Shown: piece by piece, positions 23,059-35,107 of the stretch | Layout of the letters: every line of letters starts with the position of its first letter | Numbering within the stretch: the first letter of the stretch is position 1 | Source: Allantophomopsis cytisporea | Lineage: Eukaryota; Ascomycota; Leotiomycetes; Phacidiales; Phacidiaceae | NCBI GenBank assembly: GCA_024752435.1 | Contig: CP103036.1 | Span: 1,302,001 to 1,366,000 of the forward strand | Direction of reading: 5' to 3' | DNA: 64,000 nucleotides | Translations under genes and position numbers: made by a program | The notes under the pieces: generated by a model | What the model was told of the DNA's origin: nothing | Database searches by the model: none | What the model saw: only the letters and a program-made list of their open reading frames with translations

Positions 23059-26000
23059 TTAAGGCACCAGAAAATTTAGAAGTCAAAATTTGAACAAAAA
23101 ATCATCATCACCAACAAAATAAAAATGGTCCTAGCTTGCACGGTCGTTACTATTCCCAGATAGAAGATTATTGGGCATTAGGCTTTGCTTCCCAACAAGG
23201 TTTATCCGTTATTGATCCTCGTTTCTATCACGTCTTCAACAGCATCCGCTGGCAGAGCCGCAAAATTATGTATGTCGAGGAGATATTGAGGGGTCAAGTT
23301 GACCCGCAATTTCGAACGCTATGAGAATGATTTTGATACTGCGCTTGTTCACTCAGTGGCATACCTTTTCGCATCTAGCATCGTCGTATTCTAGATCCGG
23401 CATATCTGGGGGGGACTTCTCAAGAGGAGGCTCTGGACGAAAGGAGATGGACAGAAAGCAATTCCGTGTGCGGACACTCCCTCCCGCAAGGATATACTGC
23501 GCGGACGTAAAGTATCTTTAGAAACTTTGCTGTTCCAGACTATCAAAGCTCTCAATCAACCTTCGTGGTTGATGATATCATTGTTCTCGGGTATGGGGAA
23601 ACCTATATCAATGGGGGCGGTTGCCGATGATGAGAACCACCGGTAATCACGAGGGAGAAATGTTTAAGATCATGAATTTCTCTGTTGCATCTCCGATGTT
23701 GGGCAATGGTATGGGAAGGGGTCTGGAATTTGTCGTCCCATCCAATTCCACCATGGAAATGAGAATGTGCAATGTGCACAAGCATAATTATGAGGATGTG
23801 CAGTGATTTATCGAGACGGCCACGCCAGACATGTGGGCTACTATCTCCATCACAGTGGGGATATCGACTGACAAGTTTTTGCTCCGGAGAGATTGTGGAG
23901 TCGATATGACCACGACATAACAGAATTTTCTCCTGCTGCAATCATTGGAGTGCACATAGTGAGGTCTTGGACGGCTATTGTACTACGCAAGCAATAACCT
24001 CTTCGTTTGGATGAGAAGAGGCATAGGTGCCATTGATTCGAGCATAATAGACTTGAAAGCAAGGTTGCAGTAGAGCAACATTCGCAACATTTAACTTGCA
24101 CATTAAAAGCCCACGACATACGAGCCAATGCTGATTGACACCTTCACAATATTTACTGCCCCATGCGGATCCCGCAGTAGTGACCCTAGGCGCAGAGCTT
24201 CATAAAAGAGCTCAGGCGGCCACACAGATATTAAGAGGATGATCATCGCTCTGCTCCAGATTGATCAACATCCGCTACGGCCTACTGACTACAGCGTGAA
24301 GCAGGAAAGCTGTGCGTGCATTGTGCACGACACACCTTGACCACAGTCGCCGCGCGCCGAAACTTATAGCCTACGGTCCTGACTGACTCGATACTCCTCC
24401 TCCTTCAAAGACACGCACGACGCGGCGTGTCACAACGCAACAACGGCAGTTGTGCGAGGTATGATCCTCCTCAGATGACTTGCATCACCTCATGTTTCTG
24501 CGCAATATAAGGGAAATACGATGATCATAGTGTTGAGAGAGTTTGGACTTCCCACAGCTAGCTGAGTAACGTACGCAGTACAGCGTATGTATGTATGACA
24601 AGGACTTCCCTTAAGGGGGGTGTATATATAAAGATAAAATATTATGCTATGCAATTTCGTACTCCCATTTTTCCCTATCTGTCTCATTTCTTTCCCCTCA
24701 GAAAGCATTCAATGCGGCTGCATCCAGAAGAAGCTGATGGGACAGACAAGGTTGGGAAAGCGCCGAGCTCTCTTGGAAGGGACATCAAAAGAAAACTGGA
24801 GAACGGCACAAATGGCGGAGATTTGGGCCGGGCTCTTGAGCATGAAATCTTGGGACATTCTGGAAGAGCGTTGGCAGGGTTTTAGAGCCCCCGACTAAGA
24901 TATGAGCCACTGATGGCACTACCGGATTATGAGTTTCGCCGAAGTTATGGCTGGTAGTAGTGACGGCTGCTTGTCGTACTGGCTGGTTATTGTTGATTAA
25001 TAGCGAAGTTCTGGATATGATGGAATTACTCGTGCACTACTATGAGTGTGCTCTGTATGTCATACGTACGTTTATGTACGTGTGTATCTAGCAGAAGTAC
25101 TGTATTCTAGAGTACGTGCATATGTATCAAACACATTGTCATATAGTGGTCTGACTTTCTATCCATACATGAGGAGTCCAGACGTAAGGGTTTTGTGTTG
25201 CAGCAAAATGACCTGATACTTTGTGTCGCTCAACAGCCGTTCACAATTATTCCAATTTGTGGGGTAACAAGAAAGAAGAGAAAGAGAAATAGAAAAGGAA
25301 AAAGAAAAAGCAAAGAAACGACAAACCCCCGTAAATTCTAACCACAATCAAGTGGATGTAACATAGGTACATACATACACAAAGTACAACAGTACACCCT
25401 CAAAGCACCTGATATATGCATGCAACGGCCCGTCTTCCCCAAGAACATGTGCAGATGATCCATCTATACACATATGTATGTACGCAGTACGCAGTAAAGG
25501 CCTCTCCCCACGATCCCCAGGAATCGGCTCACTTTCCCTCCACTTACCCCAAGCATTATTCCACATGCATGCACGTAGACAATCAACCACCAAGCATCGG
25601 CCGATTCAAAAGTCCCCAGTATCCATCGAACAGCTGCTTCTTGACGAACACAATAGAACAAGAAAGACACACAGAGGTGCGCCATTCTTTGACTCTGCAT
25701 CTATTGTCGCACTTTTGCAGTAAGTCGTCTGCTTGTTTGATGTTCAATTTTCGGAATGAGACATTGAGAAACCCTTTGGTGATGATACTTGCTCATGACG
25801 TGGTCATCTGCATATTTCGTTGATGAGAAGACATAGGCACAACCATCGCAACCCTTTCTGATGCGAGGACCTTTCTGCTCCTCCACGATTGTGGGGGTGG
25901 CTTGTTCTAGGGAACTTTTCATATCCAGGAATTGTAGCACAGCACTGGTGATGTAACGAACCTCGTATCAACCCCCTGGTTTGCGCAGCCAAAGTATACA

Positions 26001-29000
26001 CCTTCTAGGCAATTAGTAGAAAGTGATATTAGTGAATCATTGAATCAAAGCCCTGCAAGACATGTTTCCGCTGTGGGGGGTCACTTTCAGCTGGCACGGA
26101 TGGACCGTATTTACGAGGATGATATGTTCCAAAAGGATTCTGGATGAAGCTCCAAGTTAGATTGACTGGTGTGATGGAAAGCCATAGCGGCAACATTTCA
26201 CCACATCTTCTCCCATCGGAACAACTTCGTAGATCTGCGATCACTCTCCACAAGCTCAGTGGATAAAATATTTTGTGCGCTGCCAAGTATCCATACTAGT
26301 TGGCTGGCCAGAGAAGAAAGAAGCTGGAGAGAGCTTGGACGAATCGCCCGCCGAGTGCATTCCAGACCATCTCAATTTCTCCACATACCTTCAACATCAG
26401 TAGCGCTGGTCCTTCTCCACACGGGCGATCAGCTAAATTGTCCGGCAATTGCAGCACCTTTGACACCAAACGCTTACAGGAAGTTTGAGTGCGAGTGTGT
26501 AGTGTCTAGTGGAGATCATTGAGAGGCAAGGATATGAGAAGGAACTTGACGGGAGAATTCTGGGTTTCGAAAGTGAGGTGCGCACCATACGAGTTGGGTA
26601 ATGGTGTCACGACGGACGAAGACTTACTGTGCCTTTGTTGGTAAGGTGCTGCAAGGTGACTACATGATAATGGAATAACCGCTCCACATAGCAAGCGCAC
26701 AGCAATTTGGAGATGTAAGGTACACCAAGTAGATGAAAAAGAGGATCCTGTTGTAGGTGTAGAGCGTGGGGGAAGTCGCGCGAACCCCCGCGAAATGCGT
26801 AAGACTTGGTTACACTTGAGCCGCTCCCGTTCATCTTAGCAACCTAGCCAAGAGATAAGGCACAGAGGGGGATAAACAAATGAATGTCTCGAGCTGACTT
26901 GTGCTTCGTACTGCTTGCTCAGGGTACGTACTTAATTTCAATCCATCATTAAAGAGCAGGAGAAGAAGAAAAGAGCAGGCGGATGTTGCGTAATGAGCCT
27001 CGCAATGGGTGAATAGATACCGATATGCGATGGGGGCCGGAAAAAAAGAGCGCATGAGTGTGAAAGGAATCCACTCAATTCATAGGCTATGGCCAGATTG
27101 TAGATACAGAACCCAGACGCAAAGAGCGAGCGACGAAGAGGTGAAGTCACGGGACCGCATGGATGAGGATTTTTGCCCTGGCTCGTGCATCCAACGATGT
27201 CGGCATCTCTGCTTTCTCCACACGGGGTAGATTAGGCGGAGAGCTGGCGAGCGGAGATGGAGGCGGAGGTGGAGGCGCGGAGAGGCATTGGCTGTAGTAC
27301 AAAGTGCATACGTGCGGTGGTACAAGTATGCACAACAACACCAGATGGCATCCAGTTAGTACGTATGGCACCATTGCTTCGTCAGATCGTCAAACCCTTT
27401 CGTTATTGATATTGTTGTTGTCGTTATTGTGCTTTGACCGGGCGACCTAGGAGAAGAGGCTTTTTGGGCCTCGGCCAAGGGTGTTGCTCTTTTGCGAAGA
27501 CAATGATTTATTGGCTCCAATTTGCGCAGTATTTGATCCAACATTGTGAGTTGCTGGGCTGTCGAGATGTCAAGTACGCAGTAAGCCTGCAGTCAGCAGC
27601 TGAGCCTCCATAGCCAACAGCTCTCAGCCTATCCGGCTTGTTCCGTGAATGGTAGGTAATCTCCAACATACTGCGTACTGTGCACCAGTACAAGTATGCC
27701 TTCGCGGCATGCAGCGTATCGCCGTATCTATGGATATTTATCTTCCCTTGGGGCGGAGTTGAGTACATCGGTATGTCCAGTACGTCTCGTATCTCGCGTC
27801 CATTTCACAACTGAAATACATCCTGCAATCAATTATTGGGCAAATCGGACCGAAGATTCCATCGTTTCTCTGGTGAAGGAAGTCACATTTCAACGACCAA
27901 GTTCTGTTGTGCTAACAAAGTCTCTTACAGACAGCATTTCTTTCGAAAACGTTGGAGCACTCAGCGTCCCATTTTTCTTCTTCTTCTTCTTCTTCTCAAA
28001 CACATACATCGTGATAAGATATCGTGAACCTGGCCTTACACACGATTTCATGCGGCTAAGTTTGTATCTGGGTACACAGACAGCGTTGAGAAGTCCATGT
28101 CTCCTCATAAGCACGAGTATTATGTACAGAAAACTTCCACCAACGAAGTTCCGGCATCTTTGCTCGTCTGGCAGAATTCACCTTTTATCCTTCATGCACC
28201 AATGTAGTCTTTCGTACCTTACCTCGACCGATTTTGGCATGTGAAGTGGCTGACCATGAATGATTATGTGGTCATAGACATCGGACGATTTCATTCGAAA
28301 TTTCAAATATGATCCTCGCCTTATACGCAGTACAACAAACCTGGATAGCTACTCAATCGAGCATACTCCGACACTGTGGTCTTCCCGTTCTTCCAGACAA
28401 GGCCAAGTAGTGGCCCTGCACAATAGCTCGATTGTACCTGGAGCCAAGCATCCCAACACTCAGGCACGCAGGAATAAATACACATCAAGCAGCTATCCTC
28501 GTCGGGGATTGGCGGTTTATGACGATGTTCAAATGCTTAGTCCACAATAACGTGCGTAAGAATGGGACACCAGTCAGAATCAAAGACGACGATACATATC
28601 TCTTAGTAGCAGATGGGGTGCAAATACCATGTGTCAAAACTGCTATTTCCGCGAGAAAAAGGGAGATGGGCATACTACGGAGTAAAGTGTTGACAACGCA
28701 TTTCGCTTCTTACCACACGATGTTCCGAGTGCGTGCTGGGTAAGAGCAATAATAGTCCAGGGTCTCTTGTACATAACGATCCTTTCGCAACACGATCCGC
28801 GCACACTTTCCATATCTACGGGGGCAATCATATTGAGGGTACGGTACACGAGCCACCGGAAGAACGGCCACGGCCCCAAACTATCAAGTAAAGAACCATG
28901 GAAAAGTTTGATAAGAAGTCCATGGTGAGGTAATCTGAGAGTTTGGAAAGCCTCGACTCGACTCTTTTCCCAGAGGTATAAGCTACTTTGGTATACTCCG

Positions 29001-29582
29001 AACAAGTATTATTATGGAGCTATTTTAATCTTCGACTTCGAAGTAAAGTTGCCAGCAGAAAAGTAGATCCGGATGCACAAAGCCTCGGATATTCTCAAAA
29101 CCATGTACAGCTATAACATTGGAAAATGCAATCATACGACCCTTGACAATGGTTCCCCTGAGTCTCAAACCTCGAGCAGGTGGTATAATTGAGACAAATA
29201 AAAAACACAATTGCGTCTCCTCCAAGACCACCTCCTCAAAATGAGGCTCAAGAGCGAACACATTTCCCCAACTCCCCCCCAGGAAATCGCATAAAGAAAT
29301 GACCCCGTTCCAGCCTCCACCTTCATCGGCGAAAGAACACATGTACACTCCGTCTTATTTCCTATGTTCCCTTGCTCCTAGGCTCTCCTCAAACCTAGAC
29401 CCAGATCCCCTTCTCCACTTCCTGAAGTGTGTCAGGGACCTCGGATTCGACGGCTTGGAAAAGATGGGCCGACATGAAATTTCTGTGCGATGCAGCGTGT
29501 TGGGCGCCTGGGTTATGCCGGTGCTTTACCGTAATCTGCCCGGCTGTGGGGGCGCCTAGGATGCGTCGGAGGAGAGCGATAT

Positions 29583-29618
29583 CACGTGTATAGTCACGTG
29601 CGAAAATATGAGCACGTG
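29583..29618. promoter_or_regulatory. Three CACGTG E-boxes within 36 bp
   Basis: CACGTG occurs at 29583-29588, 29595-29600 and 29613-29618. This hexamer is the known core site of fungal bHLH factors (Cbf1-, Pho4- or SREBP-like). No gene start is recognised nearby, so the target is unknown. Confidence 0.45.
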
Positions 29619-30612
29619 AGCGAGTGTGGGGAAGGGGATCAGCTAGATGATAAATCTCCACTGTTGTATCATGACTCCGATGAGCATTTCACTACTAGAG
29701 GAGATAGCAGAGACAGAGATCTTCCACTGAAGATTGTGATGGTGAAAGTGGAGTTGTATTCGAAGTGATGTGCCGACATGGTATCTCCGTTCTGTAATGT
29801 GTCTTAGAAGCATCCCTAATCTGCGGTCACCTGGGGTCTCCATGCTTATCATCTTAGATGAAAACGGGGTACGAATTTCTGATATCTGCACCTACTTCTG
29901 GGCCGCGGAGAAGACATGTGCCGGATATTCAAGAAGATGTGATATTATATGTACATGCTCTTGTATTCAAGAGAGGTTGAGGATGCTACCCACAATTTCA
30001 GCTGATTTGGGAAGCAATACGCTTTGTGCCTGGCTGTTAGATCCTCATTATTAGAGTGTGATTGATACGAGCTGGATTTTGGCAATGATCGTCGTAATCA
30101 CAGTCGGGAATGTGCTCATTGTTGTTAGTCAGTACCTGTTTCTATTCCATCTGTTTTGACGTTTGGATACTTTCTGCATGATGATACCTCCAACAGACAC
30201 CGTCGATCTTGAAGCTTGAGTTTGACCGGGCATGTGAGATAATCTGAATTCATAGAAGCTTATACGTAACAAAGCTGTTATGTGTGGAGACTTAAAGCTT
30301 GTCCAGCGGTGTGGACAAATGACCTGCACTTGGACGTCGAACATTCGATTTGGCCGATATTCGGTATTAAAAGTGAGGAAGGAAAGTCCCCAACATATCT
30401 ACGGATTGATTATAGAGTAAAAAGGAAATAGGTATGGTTGTATACCTTTGCTCATTGGGTGCTCAACTATCTCGACTATGTAAGCTGTCACTAGTTTTAC
30501 CAAGATACAGAGAAACATCTGAATAAGGTTTTGGGAGATCATGATTGACAAAATACATCTTGGGACCACCATTTCAATATTTCCCAAAGCTCAGCCTATG
30601 TTGAATCCCCCT

Positions 30613-32264
30613 CTAATCTCTGCTGTGCGTAAGAGGGTATTTATCGTCGTCCTTTGTATCTTGCGAGTGATTGTTCGCCTCTTTCTCGTCCTCCTTTTCT
30701 TCTTCATCTTTGTCTTCCTCGTCTTCCTCACTATCCTCTGGTTCAGGAACAAGAATATCTTCGCTTCCCTGCCATTGAGGGGGGACAGGTACATCATCTT
30801 CGTCCTCTTCAGCCCATCCATAATCCTCGTCATCTTCACTATCTAGAATTTCATCAACTTTCCTCTTCCTCGTGGATGTGGCAATATGTGGTACTGCAGT
30901 AGAAGATTCTACTGCTGGAGCCTCTTGAAGGCCAGCCTGAGATTGTTAGAAAACGCAGATTACATTTGTTTCGTGTAACTCACCTTGACAATGACAAATG
31001 GAACTACCTTCCCAAGTCCGCCTTCTCTGCCAATAGGGATCCCACGGGATTTTATGACACCAGCAAATCGATGCCCAACATTGGTACTCTTCTCTTTTCC
31101 AGTTTCATTATCCTTATCCTTAATCGTTGCCATACCCCAATCCCTGAAGAGACACACTCTTGTACCAATACCTTCATCCCATGCTGTACTACTAACGGCG
31201 GGAACCAACAAAGCTCCGAGACCAGGTCTCATCTTGGTAACGACGCCACTAGTAATGACAATGGCGATATTATGAACTGTAGCAAGCGTATTCAAAGAGG
31301 AGATGATATGCTGTAAGATTGAAAACTTGCGTGATATTGGAGGACGATTTGGAACCGGTGCTGAACAAATCATTTAGCTTTCTCGAATACAGAAACATAA
31401 ACCTTTTCACTTACAGCCACCTCCAGGGCGTGGTCTTTGAGGATTGATTTTTAAAGAGGTGTCAAGTCGAGGGAAAGCATTGCTTATGAGTGTGGAAAAA
31501 GAGTCAATGACTATAAGGTTGGCTTCTGTGAGAGCAAGTATGGTATTTGGTAAACATAACAGTGCAATGAAATGAGCTAGGCTTGGTATTGTGAATCGCG
31601 TAAGATTAGAGAGCTTTTCATCCTCTGTGAGGTGTGTAGGCGATGTCGGCTTTTGCTCAGAAGACTGAATGCTTATTATCTCCTTAAACCGTCGAAGAGG
31701 TAGGGGATGGCTAGCATCTGCAACCAACAATTAGTTTCGCAATTTCATAACTCGTCACATATCCTGGTATATTTGGAGCGCAATAGAGACTTTGATAGCA
31801 ACACAAGAAATTCAGACATCTCTCCGCGCTATTTGAAGAGTGCATACGAACCTATCCAAGCCACCTTCTTGCCGCGATTTAAAACGTTGGAAGCAAGCTG
31901 CATCCTATAGCCATTAGTTTCGCCCATCAAGACGTACTGATAGTCACTTACCCAAATGCAGTCTTTCCCACGCCTGGAGGTCCAAAGACCTCCGTCACAT
32001 GGCCTCTCGATATCCCACCTTCTACATCCTTCTGTCCATACTTGTTCTGCAGGACAAGATCCAGATCCGTCAAGCCTGTAGAAATAAGAGTGTTCGCAGG
32101 GGAATCTAGCTCTTCAAGTGCCTGTGCGGCAGATACGGTTGGCATGCGATCTGGGTCGAAGATCAGTACTTAGGTCTGAAAATTTATGGGATAGTACGCT
32201 TACGAGGGGATTCAGAGGATGAAAAGTTTGAGATATCGTTGCCATGGATGCTGGCATAATCCAT
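30613..32264 (-). CDS. RAD51 paralog (Rad55-like RecA-fold ATPase), homologous recombination
   Basis: RecA/RAD51-superfamily ATPase, probably an accessory factor for RAD51 filament assembly in double-strand break repair. Six exons on the minus strand: 32204-32264, 31952-32150, 31852-31904, 31415-31717, 30984-31360 and 30613-30936. All phases fit, giving 438 residues. The N-terminal STGLTDLDLVLQ and GGISRGHVTEVFGPPGVGKT form the ATPase entry, with Walker A GPPGVGKT at 77-84, and Walker B is NLIVIDSF at about 171-178. The later segment with IAIVITSGVVTKM, GTRVCLFRD and RFAGVIKSRG fits a RAD51-like core. The last exon adds a basic TRKRK followed by a long Asp/Glu-rich tail (from about residue 358), unusual for bacterial RecA but seen in some eukaryotic paralogs. 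Which paralog it is (Rad55, Rad57, XRCC2 or RAD51D type) cannot be settled by eye; the single ATPase domain without an obvious N-terminal HhH favours Rad55-like. Confidence 0.85.
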
Positions 32265-32826
32265 TTTGGCTGTGTTGAGGTTTTGAATCTCGAAGACGTG
32301 TCGAGAACGTGTAAACACGTGATTGGTAGCGCGCTAAAATTTAGTTGTGTTCAGAAGCAATAGTGATATGCAGGTAGGAGAATTTTGAACTGATCTACTC
32401 TTTGATGGAGTTACCTGAGTACTGCAATGGGTTACATGTAATGTCTGTAGTTTACTTGTATACATAGTTATACATATTCCGTTACTAGTCCTAGTTCAAT
32501 TTCGTTATCACAAACCCGTTTATGTAGTCAAAGATGAGAGGATGCTCTTCTCACTGGCACAACGCAATGTAAAGTCATGGTTGTCGTGGCACTACTTAAC
32601 GCTGTTCAAGTCACAAACTGATTGATCATTTATTTTAACTGCATTCTCTAGAGTACACACAAAAGAAGCTCAAAGGTCTGTGCACCGAAAGACCAAAGCA
32701 CAGCAAACGCGAGATCGATGCATTAGATGATCTCTTTGGGGGAAAAAACAAAAATGTGAATATCGCCAACACAGTCCCATTACGCCGGTTTCAGTCCGTA
32801 TCAAGTCGTCCCTCCCATACAATCCT
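32265..32826. other. Tandem intergenic spacer (RAD51-paralog promoter, SWI3 3' UTR)
   Basis: 560 bases between two minus-strand genes. It contains the E-box/CCAAT combination near the RAD51-paralog start and presumably the 3' UTR of the SWI3-like gene. No gene seen. Confidence 0.6.
32316..32327. promoter_or_regulatory. CACGTG E-box fused to an inverted CCAAT box
   Basis: CACGTGATTGG-type sequence about 52 bases upstream of the RAD51-paralog ATG: an E-box immediately followed by ATTGG, which is CCAAT read on the minus strand, the sense strand of that gene. Likely binding sites for a bHLH factor and the CCAAT-binding complex; function inferred. Confidence 0.45.
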
Positions 32827-35107
32827 TTAAAGCTCAAAAGTCTTGGCGGTGCCATCAACGCTCAAAGGCTGAGCGCTGCCATTGGTGACTGCTGATGCTT
32901 CGTTCTGGAAGGCCATTTTCTCTGTTTGTCCGTTCTTCATTACATCCTGGGCCAAGACTGAGCCCTCCTCACCACCGGTGGCAGCAGCCATACGCAGACC
33001 CTCTTGCACATCTCTGACACGCTTTTTGAACGCAAGACGGTCCAGAAAGAGTTGTTGGCGACCTCTCTCAAGCTCTCTTCTCTCGGCTTGAATGATGGCT
33101 TCCATTTCATCGAATTGTTTCAGCTTAAGCTCCAACTTCTGAAGAGTAGCATTGACTGCAGCTGATACCAGGTGTGTCATCTCTCTCTCCTCGTGAGAGG
33201 CAAGAGCACCTGCACGAGCAGCGGCAGCAGCGAGTGGGATTGTGGCCAAAGCACTAGTAGTTGTAGTTGTAGTTGTCGTAGTGGTAGTTTCCTGGCGTAC
33301 GTCAATCTCCATTGAGTCCGAGGCACCCTCCTTCTCCTTGCCCTTTCCTGAGGCTCCCTCGCCAGTCTTCTCAATCTGGTTTCTGAGGTTACGCTTCATC
33401 TCCTCAACACTCTTTCCTGCTGCAGCTGCTGCAACACTTGGCTCGCTCAAGCCAGCAAGGAAGCCAACCACGGACATGACTGGATTATCTGCTTGGGAGA
33501 AAGGAGGCAGCTTTCCAGCGCTGCCAAGAACACCAAGACCAGTGCCATTGTTAAGACTTGGCTCAGCATCGAGGAATTTGTCTTCAATCTCAAGAGATAA
33601 GAACTTAAGCACACACTCTTCTCGTGTTCTTGTGCCAACCTTCTCCGCAATTTGAGACCAATCTTCGTCGTACAATTCCAATGCCTCAAGCAAACGCAGA
33701 AGCTCACTCTCACTCCAAGGTGCATCGCGATCATGGATTCCAGAGTAAGATGGGTTTTCGCGCTTGGAGAACTCGTCCATCTTGATGGATGCTGGGTATC
33801 GTGCGGATATATAACAATCAGCACAAACCTCATACTTCGTCTTTGCGGTTGCAGGTGTTCCTGGTGGAGGAGCTTGACCTGGAGTAATGACAGCTCCATC
33901 TCGGTAGTAGTATGTTCGCGTGCAATCGATACCACAAGTATAACAATGAACCTTGAAGGAGGACTCCTTCTCCTTGACGAGTTCTTCAATATCCTTGACT
34001 CCGTTCTCAGCGCTGCCATTGGTAGCTTCGCCATTTGGTTGCTTCTCCGGTGCCTTTGATTCGATCTCTTTGCCATTCGACTCATAGACATTACGACCAA
34101 GTTCGAGGTTCATACCAGCGGTTGGCTTGGCTGCAAGGGCTTGTTCGGTTGTTACGTGTGGCTTGCCCTCCGTCTTGGTCGAATCCGGAGCTGGCTGCCA
34201 TGGCTGAAGACCCCGAGGCGTGTCTGCAATAATCCGGAAGTGTCCAGTGAAAGGTGGTCCAACATTTGAAGGTCTGGAATCAGCATCGACCTGAGATACA
34301 GTCAGTGATTGGACTTGATGAATTGGCTACTACAACTTACTTGATAGTTGATAAGGCCCCATTGTTCCAAGAATGCATGCACCCTCATGATAGCACAGAC
34401 GTCTCCAGCAAGATTTCTTCTACAAGCTGTGACGGTCAAGTATTCCACTGGGTTCAGTCGGTATGTGTTGATCATGAAATCACGGTAATCCTTGTAGACG
34501 GTGGGCGTCTTGCTTCGGTTTCGATTGTTGAAGAATTCCGGCAATGCCTTGCGTTCGATCTGGTTAATGACGTGCATGTCGAACCAAGTGCTGTAACTTG
34601 GAAGAATGATCGAATGTGTTTGGGAGATGAGGTGAGAACGTGCTGAAGCTTCAATAGATGCTTTGGTCTGCTCAGGATTTGCAGCAGCAGCCTCTCCATC
34701 CACTGCAGCTTCACCCTCTTTGGCGGTTCCATCTTTGACGTCTGGTTGAGCGTCTGCCATGTCTTCGTCCCTTCCTTCTGCGGCGGCTGGTCGTGGAGCT
34801 TCAGGTGCATCTAATGGGTTGTCGGAAGTAAGAGCTGGGGTGGAGGATACATCTGTCTTGATCACGGGATCCGCAGGTGGTGCAGAAATGGTGTCCCCCA
34901 TTGCAATATCTAAAGTAGTTTGCATGTTAGTCAGTCTCATATAGCTTGCTGTGTTGCTTAAACAACACACACACCACCAGCTGAAGCGGTAGTCTCACCC
35001 TGCGCTGACGAAACTTCGCTTTGTAGCGGCGGTTGAGATAGAATGGAATTGCTGTTTGGAGTCGCACCTGCAGCAGGAGAGTCGAAGTTCAATGACTCGT
35101 TATCCAT
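32827..35107 (-). CDS. SWI3: SWI3/RSC8-type chromatin-remodelling subunit (SWIRM-ZZ-SANT)
   Basis: Core scaffold subunit of SWI/SNF and/or RSC complexes, nuclear. Three exons: 34999-35107, 34341-34909 and 32827-34290 (713 residues). Domain order: an acidic/Ala-rich N-terminus; a SWIRM domain at about 137-226 (IILPSYSTWFD...LNPVEYLTVTACRRNLAGD...FLEQWGLINYQ); a PFTGHF...DTPRGLQPW linker; a ZZ-type zinc finger at about 336-392 (CYTCGIDC...VCADCY); a SANT domain at about 415-462 (WSESELLRLLEALELYDEDW...TREECVLKFL); and a C-terminal leucine-zipper-like coiled coil (KLELKLKQFDEMEAIIQAER). This is the standard SWI3/SMARCC architecture. A run of 11 threonines lies between SANT and the coiled coil. 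Divergent from ETF alpha, with about 510 bases shared between the starts. Confidence 0.96.

Larger units (their letters stand above)
17989..30612. other. 12.6-kb gap upstream of cre1 with no supported gene
   Basis: This gap separates the cre1 start from the stop codon of the RAD51-paralog gene. The first kilobase is a G-rich and homopurine leader/promoter, with an 11-G run at 18048-18058, a T-rich run after 18074 and AGG-rich stretches to about 18550. Further on are (AG)13, a GT tract near 19030, GTCAA repeats near 19391, a homopurine block ending in 25 adenines (about 22975-23058), and seven TACGCAGTA/TACTGCGTA 9-mers between 22766 and 28332. Frames such as 20753-21250 (+), 27696-28244 (+), 28643-29005 (-) and 29025-29348 (-) carry no recognised domain. 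Unrecognised multi-exon genes or non-coding transcripts cannot be excluded. Confidence 0.5.

Noticed and set aside
30541..30846. Plus-strand hydrophobic frame resembling a membrane protein.
   Set aside because: It is the complement of the Asp/Glu-rich tail of the RAD51-paralog gene, which has exact splice phases.
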